DNA of 64,000 nt from Marinisporobacter sp. (GTDB lineage: Bacteria > Bacillota > Clostridia > Peptostreptococcales > Thermotaleaceae): the NCBI GenBank assembly GCA_025210525.1, contig JAOARP010000054.1:1-64000 (forward strand), written 5' to 3'. Numbering within the stretch: the first letter of the stretch is position 1; every line of letters starts with the position of its first letter. Under the pieces are notes generated by a model, which had not been told where the DNA came from, made no database searches, and saw only the letters and a list, made by a program, of their open reading frames with translations. Shown one piece after another: positions 1-8,276 of the stretch. Made by a program: the position numbers and the translations under genes.

Positions 1-2
1 TA

Positions 3-86
3 GAGACATTTTATAACACAACGAGGATTCATAAGTACTGTGATATGAAATCTCCTTATGATTATGAAGAGACTTTTGCAAGTTAA
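3..86 (+). CDS. IS3-family transposase, C-terminal end (partial)
   Basis: The reading frame is open from the left edge of the window and ends at TAA 84-86. The 27 visible residues include YNTTRIHKYCDMKSPYDYE, matching the YNxxRxHxxLxxxSPxxYE ending of IS3/IS150-type transposases (integrase-core DDE enzymes). Only the tail is visible, so whether the element is complete cannot be judged. The following A/T-rich DNA (about 87-200) probably holds the right end of the element, but I cannot define its terminal repeat. It marks the start of an accessory region. Confidence 0.75.
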   Translation, partial: ETFYNTTRIHKYCDMKSPYDYEETFAS

Positions 87-204
87 ATGACTACACAGGA
101 TTGTGCGAATTTAACTTGTCCGTTTTCTTGACAGAAGACCAGTATCTATGCAATCAGTGTTAATACAGAATGGAATTTTAATGTGCTTAAATAACAGAAT
201 GTAT

Positions 205-540
205 TTTATAAGAATGAAAATCAAATTTAAATTGTAACTAAATCACTCACCTTTATCTTATTTATATAAGAAGGGGGTGATTTTTTGCGTTATAGAAAAT
301 ACTGCCGTAGAAAAACGAAAGGTAGCTTAAAAATAGTTATCAGCTTATTACTTATATTTTTAATACTTATTTATACATTCTTATTAGTTGATCAGAAAAT
401 AAAACCTGCATTTATAGCAATAACAGAGGTGAAGCCGTCTGTAAGTTAATGGCTACTTTTAGGATTAAGGTGTGTTATGAGATTGATTTTTTTATGAGGG
501 ATAGATGGACAAGTATATAAAATGGAAAATAATGAAAAAA
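205..540 (+). repeat. yunB-derived repeat unit, copy 1
   Basis: First of seven same-strand units. It has the shared entry TTGTAACTAAATCAC, a hairpin whose right arm is the RBS AAGGGGGTGA, a TTG-started 54-codon ORF, and the conserved tail that begins TGGCTACTTTTAGGATTA and ends near GGACAAG. Homology fades after about 520, so the distal third seen in copies 2, 3 and 5 is missing. Edges are approximate because they were placed by eye against the other copies. Confidence 0.8.
285..449 (+). CDS. Truncated YunB-like small membrane protein, copy 1
   Basis: 54 residues from TTG 285, with RBS AAGGGGGTGA five bases upstream. Basic N-terminus LRYRKYCRRKTKG, one hydrophobic segment (about residues 15-36), then VDQKIKPAFIAI as in the full-length yunB at 33569. 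After residue 49 it leaves the yunB sequence and ends PSVS-stop. The frame has no indel relative to the other copies. Known for the family: YunB is a sporulation protein. Inference: either a membrane-anchored remnant still under selection or a recently copied pseudogene. Confidence 0.5.
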   Translation: MRYRKYCRRKTKGSLKIVISLLLIFLILIYTFLLVDQKIKPAFIAITEVKPSVS

Positions 541-667
541 TAAAATCGCGAGATGACATGTTTGATTTAAATTAATATATAAATATATCCATAATATCTA
601 TAAAATGTTAAAATGATAGAAGGTGATTTATGCGTTAAATTAATGATGAATTACGAGGGGGATAAAA

Positions 668-2464
668 ATGACTTATAAGAAAAGTGTTAAATCTACATTG
701 ATGATAGTAATTGCTATTGCAGTATTATTAATTCCTGCAATAGTATTTGCTGAAGAAGACAATCGATTTGTACAAAATTTTCCAAAAAAATCTTGGTATT
801 TTAGTGAAAGATGTAGAATAGCGATAGATCAGTATGGAAATATATATGTAGCTGATACTGAAAAAAACAGAGTACAAAAATTTGATGGAGAAGGAAACTT
901 ATTAGTTCAATGGATAATGGAAGAGAAAAAAGAATTGAGTTATTCAGAGATTTACGAAATTGCTGTAGATAGATTTGAAAATGTATATATTACTGATCCA
1001 GATGAATATTGTATACGGAAATATAATAAACAAGGAAATCTGTTATTAAAATGGGACTGTGTCGAATATAAAGATAGAAAAAATGAACTTGCAGGAATTT
1101 TAGTAGATGAAGAAGGCTATATTTATGCAGTTGATTGTTATAACAAATGTGTACAGAAGTTTGATAATGAAGGAAAATTTATAATGAAAAGGGAGGCTAA
1201 AAAACCTAATCATTACGAGGATCATATATATAAAATGTACATAGATAAATATGATCATATTTATACTGTAGGTTTATATGGAATAAAAAAGTATGATACT
1301 AATTGGAACGTGGCAGCACAATGGAAATTTGAAGATATACAAGTGATAAACGATAAATCAATAATAGCGGTAGATAATGAAAAATGTATTTATTTAGCTG
1401 ACAGATATAATGGTTCTCTAATGAAATTAGATGAAAATATGAAATTATTAAAAAAAATAGTAAATAAAGGAACTGATAACGAAGAGTTTAAAAATATAGG
1501 TCAAATAGTGGTAGATAAAAAAGAGAATATTTACACATTTGATTCATCAAGATGTTGTGTTCAAAAGTTTGATAAAAAAGGAAACCTTATATCGAAGTGG
1601 GGGAGTATGGGAGATAATGATGGAGAATTCGCTTATCCCCATGGAGTAGTTGTAGATAAAGATGGATATATTTATGTAACAGATACTTATAATAATCGTG
1701 TTCAAAAATTTGATGAGAATGGAAACTTCATAATGAAATGGGGAAAGAACGGTAATTGTGGTGGAGAATTTGGTTTTCCAGAAGGAATAGCAGTGGATCA
1801 GGAAGGCTATATTTATATAGCAGATGGGCAGAATAATCGGATTCAGAAATTTGATGTGAATGGAAATGTAATTATAAGATGGGGAAGAGAAGGAACTGGT
1901 GATAGTGAGTTTGACTGGCCATCTGATATTGCTATTGATAAAGAAGGGTATATTTATGTAGTAGATTCAGGAAATGATCGTGTTCAGAAGTTTTACAAAG
2001 ATGGAAGATTTATATGTAAATGGGGAAGAAGAGGAATTGATAATGGTTGTTTTAAAAATGCAGAAGGAATAGCAATAGATAATGAAGGATATATTTATGT
2101 AGTGGATGCTGATAATAGTTGCATACAGAAATTTGATGGCAATGGAAAATTTATAACAGAATGGGGAGGATATGAAGGTACTGCTGATGGACAGTTTGAA
2201 AATCCTTCAGGAATAGAGATAGATCAACAGGGGTATATTTACGTAGTTGACTCGGGCAATAATCGTATTCAAATGTTTGATGCAAATGGAAAGTTTATAG
2301 GCAAATGGGGTGTGAAAGGAATTAAAAATGGCGAATTTAACAAACCTTCCTCAATAGCAGTAGATTATAAAGGAAATATATATGTTTCTGATACAGGAAA
2401 CCATCGGATTCAATACTTGGATAATAGAAAAAGAATTTTTAAAATTATTTCTCAGTACAAATAG
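668..2464 (+). CDS. Secreted NHL-repeat beta-propeller protein
   Basis: 598 residues starting at ATG 668 after RBS GAGGGGGA. An N-terminal signal peptide (hydrophobic residues about 9-28, ending near VFAEE) predicts export. The rest is tandem NHL repeats of about 45 residues with the pattern GYIYVxDxxNNRVQKFDxNG followed by KWG; roughly six C-terminal repeats are near-canonical and the N-terminal ones are degenerate. NHL repeats fold into beta-propellers that usually bind proteins or polymers; the ligand here is unknown. No catalytic domain or cell-wall anchor is visible. It is the only gene between repeat copies 1 and 2. Confidence 0.85.
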   Translation: MTYKKSVKSTLMIVIAIAVLLIPAIVFAEEDNRFVQNFPKKSWYFSERCRIAIDQYGNIYVADTEKNRVQKFDGEGNLLVQWIMEEKKELSYSEIYEIAVDRFENVYITDPDEYCIRKYNKQGNLLLKWDCVEYKDRKNELAGILVDEEGYIYAVDCYNKCVQKFDNEGKFIMKREAKKPNHYEDHIYKMYIDKYDHIYTVGLYGIKKYDTNWNVAAQWKFEDIQVINDKSIIAVDNEKCIYLADRYNGSLMKLDENMKLLKKIVNKGTDNEEFKNIGQIVVDKKENIYTFDSSRCCVQKFDKKGNLISKWGSMGDNDGEFAYPHGVVVDKDGYIYVTDTYNNRVQKFDENGNFIMKWGKNGNCGGEFGFPEGIAVDQEGYIYIADGQNNRIQKFDVNGNVIIRWGREGTGDSEFDWPSDIAIDKEGYIYVVDSGNDRVQKFYKDGRFICKWGRRGIDNGCFKNAEGIAIDNEGYIYVVDADNSCIQKFDGNGKFITEWGGYEGTADGQFENPSGIEIDQQGYIYVVDSGNNRIQMFDANGKFIGKWGVKGIKNGEFNKPSSIAVDYKGNIYVSDTGNHRIQYLDNRKRIFKIISQYK

Positions 2465-2519
2465 AAAATATGTTTTAGTAATAGATATTCCAGATGATTG
2501 CAATACATAATTTACAGTT

Positions 2520-2989
2520 TGTCATAAATAATCACTAAATCACCCCTAAGGAATATATTTATATAAGAAGGGGGTGATTTTTGCGTTATAGGAGATACCG
2601 GAGTAGAAAAACGAAGAGAAGCTTAACGGTATTTATAAGCATATTACTTATGTTTTTAGCACTTATATATAGATTTTTATTAATTGATCAGAAAATAAAA
2701 TCTGGATTTATAGCAATAGCAGAGGTAAACCCGTCTGTGAGTTAATGGCTACTTTTAGGATTAGGGTGTGTTATGGGATTGGTTGATTTTTTTATAAGGG
2801 ATGTATGGACAAGCATAGGTAAAAAGAAGATATTATAGAAGAAGGATGATATCTACATGTATTAAAGAATCAAAAATATTATTGAAAAATGATAAAATTT
2901 GGTCTAATGTTATAGATATATTATCTGTAATACCAAAATTTTATAAAAAGATAAAATACATATTAGATAATAGTAGAATATTGTGAATC
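2520..2989 (+). repeat. yunB-derived repeat unit, copy 2
   Basis: One of the longest copies, about 470 bp. The hairpin is strong: AAATCACCCCT pairs with AGGGGGTGATTT. The 54-codon ORF is followed by the conserved tail and then a distal segment shared with copy 5 (GATAAAATTTGG, then ATAAAATACATATTA near the end). In one frame the distal segment still reads as peptide (from about LHVLKNQKILLKNDKIW to the TGA after NSRIL), so the tail looks like a decayed second reading frame. Confidence 0.8.
2581..2745 (+). CDS. Truncated YunB-like small membrane protein, copy 2
   Basis: 54 residues from TTG 2581. Same architecture as the other copies: basic N-terminus, one membrane segment, IDQKIKSGFIAIAEV, ending NPSVS. 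It differs from copy 1 at many positions but has no insertion or deletion over 162 bases. The RBS lies in the right arm of the upstream hairpin, so translation may depend on that hairpin opening. Confidence 0.5.
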   Translation: MRYRRYRSRKTKRSLTVFISILLMFLALIYRFLLIDQKIKSGFIAIAEVNPSVS

Positions 2990-3103
2990 ATATACTTTTA
3001 CTCTATTGAAAAACTTATAATTCAAACCTGTCAACAGATAGCATTTAAAGACAGGACAAAGAAGTAGAAAATATTTAATATAGAAACAGAAAGGAGTGGC
3101 TTT

Positions 3104-3958
3104 ATGAATTGGCTTAATGCAATGAATAATGCAGTAGAATATATAGAGGCTAACATAACTAAAAAGATTGAAATTGAGAAGGTGGCAAAAATTGCATTAT
3201 CATCTACGTTTCACTTTCAGCGTATGTACCATATGATAACTGGTGTTACAATAGGTGAATATATACGCAGAAGGAGACTTACACTCGCTACACAGGATAT
3301 TATATCTGGTGAAAAAATTATTAATGTAGCTTATAAGTACGGTTATGAAACGCCTGAAGCATTCACAAAAGCTTTTAGAAAAATGCATGGAATAAGCCCT
3401 TCGGCATCGCGCGAGCCGGGAGTAAATCTCAAGGCATATCCTAAACTATCCTTTCACATTTCAATAAAAGGAGATAAAAATATGAATTATAAGATTTTTG
3501 ATAAAGGAAGTTTTAAAGTAGTAGGCAAACAAACGAGAATATCTATGTTAAATGAAGAAAATTTTAATCAAGTGCCAAAATTCTGGTATGATTGCATGGA
3601 AGATGGTTCATATGATTGGATTTCTTCAAAAGCAGGTAAGCTTGGGGTTTTAGGTATATCTAAGGATTTCGATAAATATAAAGATGAATTTAATTATATG
3701 ATAGCAGTTGAAGAAATAAAGGATAAACTTCCAAAAGGATATGTTTCAACAACTATACCGGCAACAACCTGGGCTGCATTTGAATCAATTGGACCAGTGC
3801 CTGAAGCTTTACATGATCTTCTTAGAAGGATATATACAGAGTGGATGCCGTCTACAGGATATCAGCATGAATGCGCACCAGGCATTGAAGTATTTCCTGC
3901 AGGAGATATGACCTCACCCAACTACAGATGTGAAATTTGGATTCCTATTAAGAAATAA
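3104..3958 (+). CDS. AraC-family regulator with GyrI-like effector domain
   Basis: 284 residues from ATG 3104 with RBS AAAGGAG. Residues about 1-105 form the two helix-turn-helix motifs of AraC/XylS regulators (IEIEKVAKIALSSTFHFQRM and YGYETPEAFTKAFRKMHGIS). Residues about 125-284 form a GyrI-like / SOUL-type effector-binding domain (KVVGKQTRI, TWAAFESIGPVP, CEIWIPI). Such proteins act as drug or small-molecule-responsive activators (Rob- and BmrR-related sensing domain). No obvious target gene is adjacent, so the regulon is unknown. It lies between repeat copies 2 and 3. Confidence 0.9.
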   Translation: MNWLNAMNNAVEYIEANITKKIEIEKVAKIALSSTFHFQRMYHMITGVTIGEYIRRRRLTLATQDIISGEKIINVAYKYGYETPEAFTKAFRKMHGISPSASREPGVNLKAYPKLSFHISIKGDKNMNYKIFDKGSFKVVGKQTRISMLNEENFNQVPKFWYDCMEDGSYDWISSKAGKLGVLGISKDFDKYKDEFNYMIAVEEIKDKLPKGYVSTTIPATTWAAFESIGPVPEALHDLLRRIYTEWMPSTGYQHECAPGIEVFPAGDMTSPNYRCEIWIPIKK

Positions 3959-4203
3959 AAGGAATGAAAGTAGCAAAAGGTTGAATTCAGAAGTTTATCG
4001 GAGTTGATAATGTTTTGAATGAAATGTAAACAGCTTGATTAAATAATTATAAAAATAGTAGCTTTTCAATTATAACTGAGGCTACTATTTTTGATATTTT
4101 ATATCTTAGGAAATATATTGTATAATATAGGGAATATGAGTGATGGACTTGTTCGTAACAGTACAAAATGGCGAAACAAATTATTTAAAAGAGGGTGAGT
4201 TTG

Positions 4204-4377
4204 ATGGCAGAAACATTATTAATAATAATGGGGATAGTATATCTAATCTATAGAGTTGCCTTTAGGATACCTAAAGACATAAAGAGAATTGAAGATAAAA
4301 TTGATATGTTAAAATTACATCTTCAAGAAATTGAATTGAAACTAAATGAATTTGATAAAAAATCAGATAAAAAGTAA
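4204..4377 (+). CDS. Small single-span membrane protein of unknown function
   Basis: 57 residues if ATG 4204 is used; the RBS AGAGGGTGAG at 4191-4200 favours 4204 over the in-frame GTG 4195 or TTG 4201. An N-terminal hydrophobic segment (LLIIMGIVYLIYRVAF) is followed by a charged helix, RIEDKIDMLKLHLQEIELKL, likely a coiled coil. I do not recognise a family. It lies directly before repeat copy 3 and has an apparent promoter of its own in the A/T-rich DNA at 4100-4190. Confidence 0.55.
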   Translation: MAETLLIIMGIVYLIYRVAFRIPKDIKRIEDKIDMLKLHLQEIELKLNEFDKKSDKK

Positions 4378-4384
4378 TGGATAA

Positions 4385-4853
4385 TTTTATTATATTATGT
4401 ATTGAATTAAACTAAATTAAATTTGTAACTAAATCACCTACCTTTATCATACTTATATAAGAAGGGGGTAATTTTTTGCGTTATAGGAGATACCACTGTA
4501 GAAAAACAAAAGGTAGCTTGAAAGCTCTTATTAGTATATTACTTATATTTTTAGTACTTATTTATGGATTCTTATTAGTTGATCAAAAAATAAAGCTTGC
4601 TTTTATAGTAATAGCGGAGGTGAACCGGTCTGTGAGTTAATGGCTATTTTTAAGGTGAGGGTGTGTTATGAGATTGACTGATTTTTTTATAAGAGATGGG
4701 TGGACAAGCATAAGGAAAAAGAAGTTATCAATGAAATACGGAAGATATTTATATGTGTTGAATAATCAGAAAATATATTTAATAAATGTTGAAAATTGGT
4801 ATACAATTATAAAAAATACAAAATATACTACACAATAGTAAAATATTACGAAG
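4385..4853 (+). repeat. yunB-derived repeat unit, copy 3
   Basis: A full-length copy. It shares the left extension ATTAAACTAAATTAAA with copies 4 and 6 and the right end CACAATAGTA with copy 5. In this copy the tail holds an open frame of 56 codons, ATG 4668 to TAG 4838 (MRLTDFFIRDGWTSIRKKK then KYGRYLYVLNNQKIYL), the best-preserved version of what is frameshifted or stopped elsewhere. Hairpin pairing is weakened here because the RBS arm reads GGGGGTAATTT. Confidence 0.8.
4476..4640 (+). CDS. Truncated YunB-like small membrane protein, copy 3
   Basis: 54 residues from TTG 4476. Basic N-terminus (LRYRRYHCRKTKG), hydrophobic segment, VDQKIKLAFIVIAEV and the common ending RSVS. The frame is intact. 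The RBS GAAGGGGGTAA has one change from the consensus copy. Confidence 0.5.
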   Translation: MRYRRYHCRKTKGSLKALISILLIFLVLIYGFLLVDQKIKLAFIVIAEVNRSVS

Positions 4854-4880
4854 TAAGGAATGTTCTCATAACGGAAAGGT

Positions 4881-5342
4881 GTGAAAGAAGTGGAAATCAT
4901 ATCTGTAAAAAAATATCCTGAATATAAAGAGATAGCAATTAAATATTTTCAAAGTAAATGGGCATCTCCAAATAGTATGAAAGTTTATGATGACTGTATA
5001 ACTAATTGCATTACTACCTCTAGTCCATTGCCACAATGGTATCTGTTGATGGACGATGGTAAAATAATTGGTTGTGCAGGTCTTATTACCAATGATTTTA
5101 TTAGCCGTATGGATTTATATCCTTGGGTGTGTGCTTTATACATTGAAGAAGAATACAGAAGAAACACTTACGGTTTTTTTCTGTTAGAACAGGCAAAGAT
5201 AGATGCAAAAGTAGCAGGGTTTTCTCACTTATACCTATGTACAGACCATATCGGATACTATGAAAAGTATGGATTTAAGTATATTGGTACAGGTTATCAT
5301 CCATGGGGAGATAGTTCTCGTATATATGTTGCAACCTTATAA
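4881..5342 (+). CDS. GNAT-family N-acetyltransferase
   Basis: 153 residues from GTG 4881; an in-frame GTG at 4890 fits the RBS GGAAAGGTG with better spacing and is an equal candidate. The GNAT fold is shown by GKIIGCAGLI (beta strands 2-3), the acetyl-CoA loop region ALYIEEEYRRNTYGFFLLEQA (around residues 85-105) and YEKYGFKYIGTGYH near the end. The acceptor is not predictable. It is the only gene between repeat copies 3 and 4 and begins about 28 bases after copy 3 ends. Confidence 0.85.
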   Translation: MKEVEIISVKKYPEYKEIAIKYFQSKWASPNSMKVYDDCITNCITTSSPLPQWYLLMDDGKIIGCAGLITNDFISRMDLYPWVCALYIEEEYRRNTYGFFLLEQAKIDAKVAGFSHLYLCTDHIGYYEKYGFKYIGTGYHPWGDSSRIYVATL

Positions 5343-5349
5343 TATGTTT

Positions 5350-5760
5350 CGCAATATTCTTATATTGCGCATCGGAGATAAACTAAATTAAAATTGTAAC
5401 TAAATCACCACCAAGGAACATATTTATATAAGAAGGGGGTGATTTTTTGCGTTATAGAAGATACCACCATAGAAAGACAAAAGGTAGCTTAAAAGCATTT
5501 ATTAGCATATTACTTATTTTTTTAGTACTTATTTATGGATTTATGTTAGTGGACCAGAAAATAAAACCTGCATTTATAGCAATAGCAGAGGTGAACCTGT
5601 TTGTGAGTCAATGGCTACTTTTAAGATTAGGGTGTGTTATGGAATTAGTTGATTTTTTATGAGGGATGGGTGGACAAGCATTTAGAATGTTGTGTGGTGA
5701 AGCGTATACTTGGAGAACCAAAATATCTAGAGATGAAATTACGAGATAGTATTTTTCAAT
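5350..5760 (+). repeat. yunB-derived repeat unit, copy 4
   Basis: Begins right after the GNAT stop with the same left extension as copy 6 (CTTATA then AGATAAACTAAATTAAAATTG versus CTTATACTG then GATATAAACTAAATTAAAATTG). Hairpin, TTG ORF and tail are present. The distal segment is recognisable (CTTGGAGAACCAAAATAT against copy 5 CTTGAAGAGCCAAAAATAC) but diverged. Its ORF has lost the usual stop. Confidence 0.8.
5447..5662 (+). CDS. Truncated YunB-like protein, copy 4 (extended by stop loss)
   Basis: 71 residues from TTG 5447. The usual TAA after SVS reads CAA here (SVSQ), so the frame runs on through the tail as QWLLLRLGCVMELVDFL before a TGA. This shows the tail was once, or can again be, read in the YunB frame. 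The first 49 residues match the other copies and the full-length gene. Confidence 0.45.
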   Translation: MRYRRYHHRKTKGSLKAFISILLIFLVLIYGFMLVDQKIKPAFIAIAEVNLFVSQWLLLRLGCVMELVDFL

Positions 5761-6106
5761 ACTCCACACATGTGGAGTGCTGCTCATTGCTAAAGTTGAA
5801 GAAATAGGTGTGATGGTTGTTAAAAAGGAATCGGTTTTTAAGAAGAGTCAATTTTAAATGGATCTTTTTTATTTTAATGTTTATATATGGTAATTTATTG
5901 TGATGAAATATAACTGTAATCATTAGAAATTAATGTCGGGAATATTAAAGTTATGAGAAAAATTTTTCTAGGTGAGTGTAACTATTGCAGTAATGGATTA
6001 CTCAGATGTTCTAACTATGATTTACTATGCGGCTCTCAAAGCGAGACATAAAACGTTTATTGACATTGAACTTAATTTCAGCTAAATTATTATTATATGA
6101 CACATA
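5761..6106. other. Non-coding stretch between repeat copy 4 and the HxlR gene
   Basis: About 345 bases with no convincing gene. At 5761-5778 there is a near-palindrome, ACTCCACA and TGTGGAGT separated by CA, which could be a small hairpin or an operator. The remainder is A/T-rich with stops in all frames. Confidence 0.5.
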
Positions 6107-6143
6107 TTTAATAGTACTACAAATCTTATGTTATACTATTAAA
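6107..6143. promoter_or_regulatory. Inverted repeat upstream of hxlR-type gene (candidate operator)
   Basis: TTTAATAGTA (6107-6116) and TACTATTAAA (6134-6143) are perfect 10-base inverted repeats with a 17-base gap, 37 bases before the regulator start at 6181. The half-site TAGTA/TACTA recurs in the inverted repeat at 6717-6742 in front of the next operon. Inference: an autoregulatory operator of the HxlR protein. Confidence 0.5.
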
Positions 6144-6180
6144 AACCGTAGTAATGTTTAAAATAAAGGAGTTGAACAGG

Positions 6181-6534
6181 TTGAATAGAGACTTGCTAGA
6201 GATTAAATGCAATGTTGGTGTAGCAAATGTTGTGATGCAAGGTAAGTGGAAATTTGCAATAATTCATTTCTTATCACAAAAAACGATGAGATTTGGAGAG
6301 CTTCACAGAGCATTACCAAATATTCGACAAGGGTATTTGACTCAGAAGTTAAGAGAACTTGAGAATGATGGTCTAGTGCATCGAGAGGTGTACAAGGAGG
6401 TTCCACCAAGAGTGGAATATTCTCTTACTCATATTGGTCGTGAGTTTTTACCTGTTACACAAGCAATGGAGAAGTGGGGGAAGAAATACAACGAGCTTTT
6501 ACGCCAAACATTTGAAGAAGATGGTTCTGAATAG
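6181..6534 (+). CDS. HxlR-family transcriptional regulator
   Basis: 117 residues from TTG 6181, chosen because AAAGGAG lies nine bases upstream; an ATG at 6154 in frame has no RBS. Winged-helix HxlR features: GKWKFAIIHFL, RFGELHRALPNI, LTQKLRELENDGLVHREVY, PPRVEYSLTHIGREFLPV. A single cysteine near residue 10 (EIKCNVG) sits where thiol-based quinone and aldehyde sensors of this family carry their reactive cysteine. It precedes an electrophile-reducing operon, so a redox or quinone sensor is the likely role, not proven. Confidence 0.85.
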   Translation: MNRDLLEIKCNVGVANVVMQGKWKFAIIHFLSQKTMRFGELHRALPNIRQGYLTQKLRELENDGLVHREVYKEVPPRVEYSLTHIGREFLPVTQAMEKWGKKYNELLRQTFEEDGSE

Positions 6535-6558
6535 AACATACGATGATTAAGTAAGAAA

Positions 6559-6592
6559 TAGTCAGCCTTTACTGAAAGGCTGACTATTTTTT
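6559..6592 (+). terminator. Intrinsic terminator of the HxlR gene
   Basis: TAGTCAGCCTTT, a four-base loop, AAAGGCTGACTA, then a run of T. It separates the regulator from the operon starting at 6865. Confidence 0.85.
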
Positions 6593-6716
6593 TGTCATTA
6601 TGATATCAACTTAATTTAACACTTGCATAATCATCGGCATAAAAAGTATAGAGTCAAAAAAATGAAACTTTTTCAAATGAGCAATACTACTAATTTCAAC
6701 AATACTCTTTTTTAAC

Positions 6717-6742
6717 GTACTATATACGAAAAATTATAGTAC
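6717..6742. promoter_or_regulatory. Inverted repeat upstream of the OYE operon (candidate operator)
   Basis: GTACTATA (6717-6724) and TATAGTAC (6735-6742) are perfect inverted repeats with a 10-base spacer, in the 270-base leader of the OYE operon. The arms contain the same TACTAT half-site as 6107-6143. Inference: the binding site by which the HxlR protein controls this operon. No other structure in 6593-6864 stands out. Confidence 0.5.
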
Positions 6743-6864
6743 TTGTTGCTAACGGTGCATCGCAGTACAATTTACTTGTAAACATTGAGGCACATCAGCA
6801 GATTGCCTTAAGCATCAAAACGAGTTGTTAAAACTTGTTAATGAATAACCAAGGAGGTATTCAA

Positions 6865-7926
6865 ATGAAATCATTATATGAAAAGACCTTATTAGGTGGC
6901 ATTGAGGTTAGAAATCGTTTTGTACGATCAGCAACACACGAAGGCTTATCGCCTGATGGAGCTGTTACATCAGACAGCATTAACCTTTACAAGGAACTGG
7001 CTCGGCAAGAGGTTGGTCTTATCATTACGAGCGGTCTTGAAGTAACTGAAGAAAAAGTGTTTCCAAGCTCAATGAGAATCAATGAAGATGTCTGTATTGA
7101 TTCTCTACGACAGATCACCGATTCAGTCCATGAAGCAGGTGGTAAAATTGTTTCACAATTGCTACACGGCGGAACGTTTATATTTGCTCAACCAGACTAC
7201 GAGCCGCAAGGTCCTTCACGTATACAGGATAGATTTTCGCAAATTACAGCGAAAGAAATGACAAAAGAAGATATTACAAACATTGTTGCACGATTTGCTG
7301 ATGCTTCGTATAGAGCAAAACAGGCTCAATTCGATGGTGTTCAGATTCAAGCATCATTCGGTTTCCTTCTCAACAAGTTTATTTCTCCATACTACAATAA
7401 ACGCCAAGATGAATATGGTGGAACCGTTGAAAATAGATCAAGATTCATTGTGGAAATCAGAAAAGCAATAGCAGAGAAATGTGGAATCGACTTCCCTGTG
7501 TTTATCAAGTTGTCTATTGATGATCTTATGAAAGATGATGTAGTAGGACTTGATTATAAAGAAGGAAAAGAAATTACAAAGCATCTAGCTGCATCAGGAT
7601 ACAACGCAATAGAAATGACGGTTGGCAATTTTGGTGAGATTCCACTGACATCAGAGTTTAATGGTGGAGAACCGTACTTCAAAGATCAGTTTATTGAGCT
7701 GGCGAATGAAGTTGATATCTCACTAATTGCAGTTGGAGGAATTCGCACGGAAAATGCAGCTGTTGAACTTCTTAACTCTAATAGTATCGAAGCGGTATCA
7801 TTCAGTCGACCTTTTATTGCTGATATTGATCTGGTTGGAAGATTTAAGAACGGCAAACCATCAAGATGTACAACTTGCTTCCAATGTAATGGTCCAAATG
7901 GTATCAGATGCATCAAGAATGCTTAA
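6865..7926 (+). CDS. Old yellow enzyme family NADH:flavin oxidoreductase
   Basis: 353 residues from ATG 6865 with RBS AAGGAGG; the longer in-frame start at 6835 lacks one. An FMN-binding TIM barrel: NRFVRSATHEG, QLLHGG, DGVQIQASFGFLLNKFISP, YNKRQDEYGGTVENRSRF (OYE signature), AVGGIRT. It ends with the cysteine cluster CTTCFQCNGPNGIRC and has no extra FAD domain, so it is a single-domain ene-reductase that reduces activated C=C bonds or quinones with NAD(P)H. It is the first gene of a four-gene run. Codon use looks richer in G+C than the neighbouring cassettes. Confidence 0.9.
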   Translation: MKSLYEKTLLGGIEVRNRFVRSATHEGLSPDGAVTSDSINLYKELARQEVGLIITSGLEVTEEKVFPSSMRINEDVCIDSLRQITDSVHEAGGKIVSQLLHGGTFIFAQPDYEPQGPSRIQDRFSQITAKEMTKEDITNIVARFADASYRAKQAQFDGVQIQASFGFLLNKFISPYYNKRQDEYGGTVENRSRFIVEIRKAIAEKCGIDFPVFIKLSIDDLMKDDVVGLDYKEGKEITKHLAASGYNAIEMTVGNFGEIPLTSEFNGGEPYFKDQFIELANEVDISLIAVGGIRTENAAVELLNSNSIEAVSFSRPFIADIDLVGRFKNGKPSRCTTCFQCNGPNGIRCIKNA

Positions 7927-7957
7927 TGACATATTCAGCTTATTAAGGAGGATAGCG

Positions 7958-8218
7958 ATGCCAATAATCAATGTACAAACAACGCCTTTAACGAAGGAAC
8001 AAAAAAGCGAGATGATACGTCGTATGACTCAAGTGACAAGTGAAGTCACTGGCGCACCAGAAGAGCAAAAGAAAGAACTTATTAGTCGACTTGTGGAAGT
8101 GTCTATGGATATTACTGGAACACCTGAGTACGGCAACGCAGTAATGATAACCGAGTTACCATTGAACGCTCTGGGTGTAGGTAAGAAAACTGCAGCAGAA
8201 GTGTTTGGTAACAAGTAA
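7958..8218 (+). CDS. 4-oxalocrotonate tautomerase-like protein
   Basis: 86 residues from ATG 7958 with RBS AAGGAGG at 7945-7951; a longer in-frame extension upstream overlaps the OYE gene and has no support. Pro-2 after the initiator Met (MPIINVQ) is the catalytic base of the tautomerase superfamily, and the length fits. C-terminal NALGVGKKTAAEVFGNK is less typical. It lies 31 bases after the OYE gene and is probably cotranscribed, suggesting processing of unsaturated or keto-enol substrates. Confidence 0.8.
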   Translation: MPIINVQTTPLTKEQKSEMIRRMTQVTSEVTGAPEEQKKELISRLVEVSMDITGTPEYGNAVMITELPLNALGVGKKTAAEVFGNK

Positions 8219-8276
8219 AAAAATATAACTCGTCAATAGTGTAAGCAAAACAGTATGAATAAATAGGAGGTTCACA

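Noticed and set aside
7727..7957. Upstream extension of the tautomerase frame
   Set aside because: It lies inside the OYE gene in another frame; the Pro-2 start at 7958 with its RBS explains the product.
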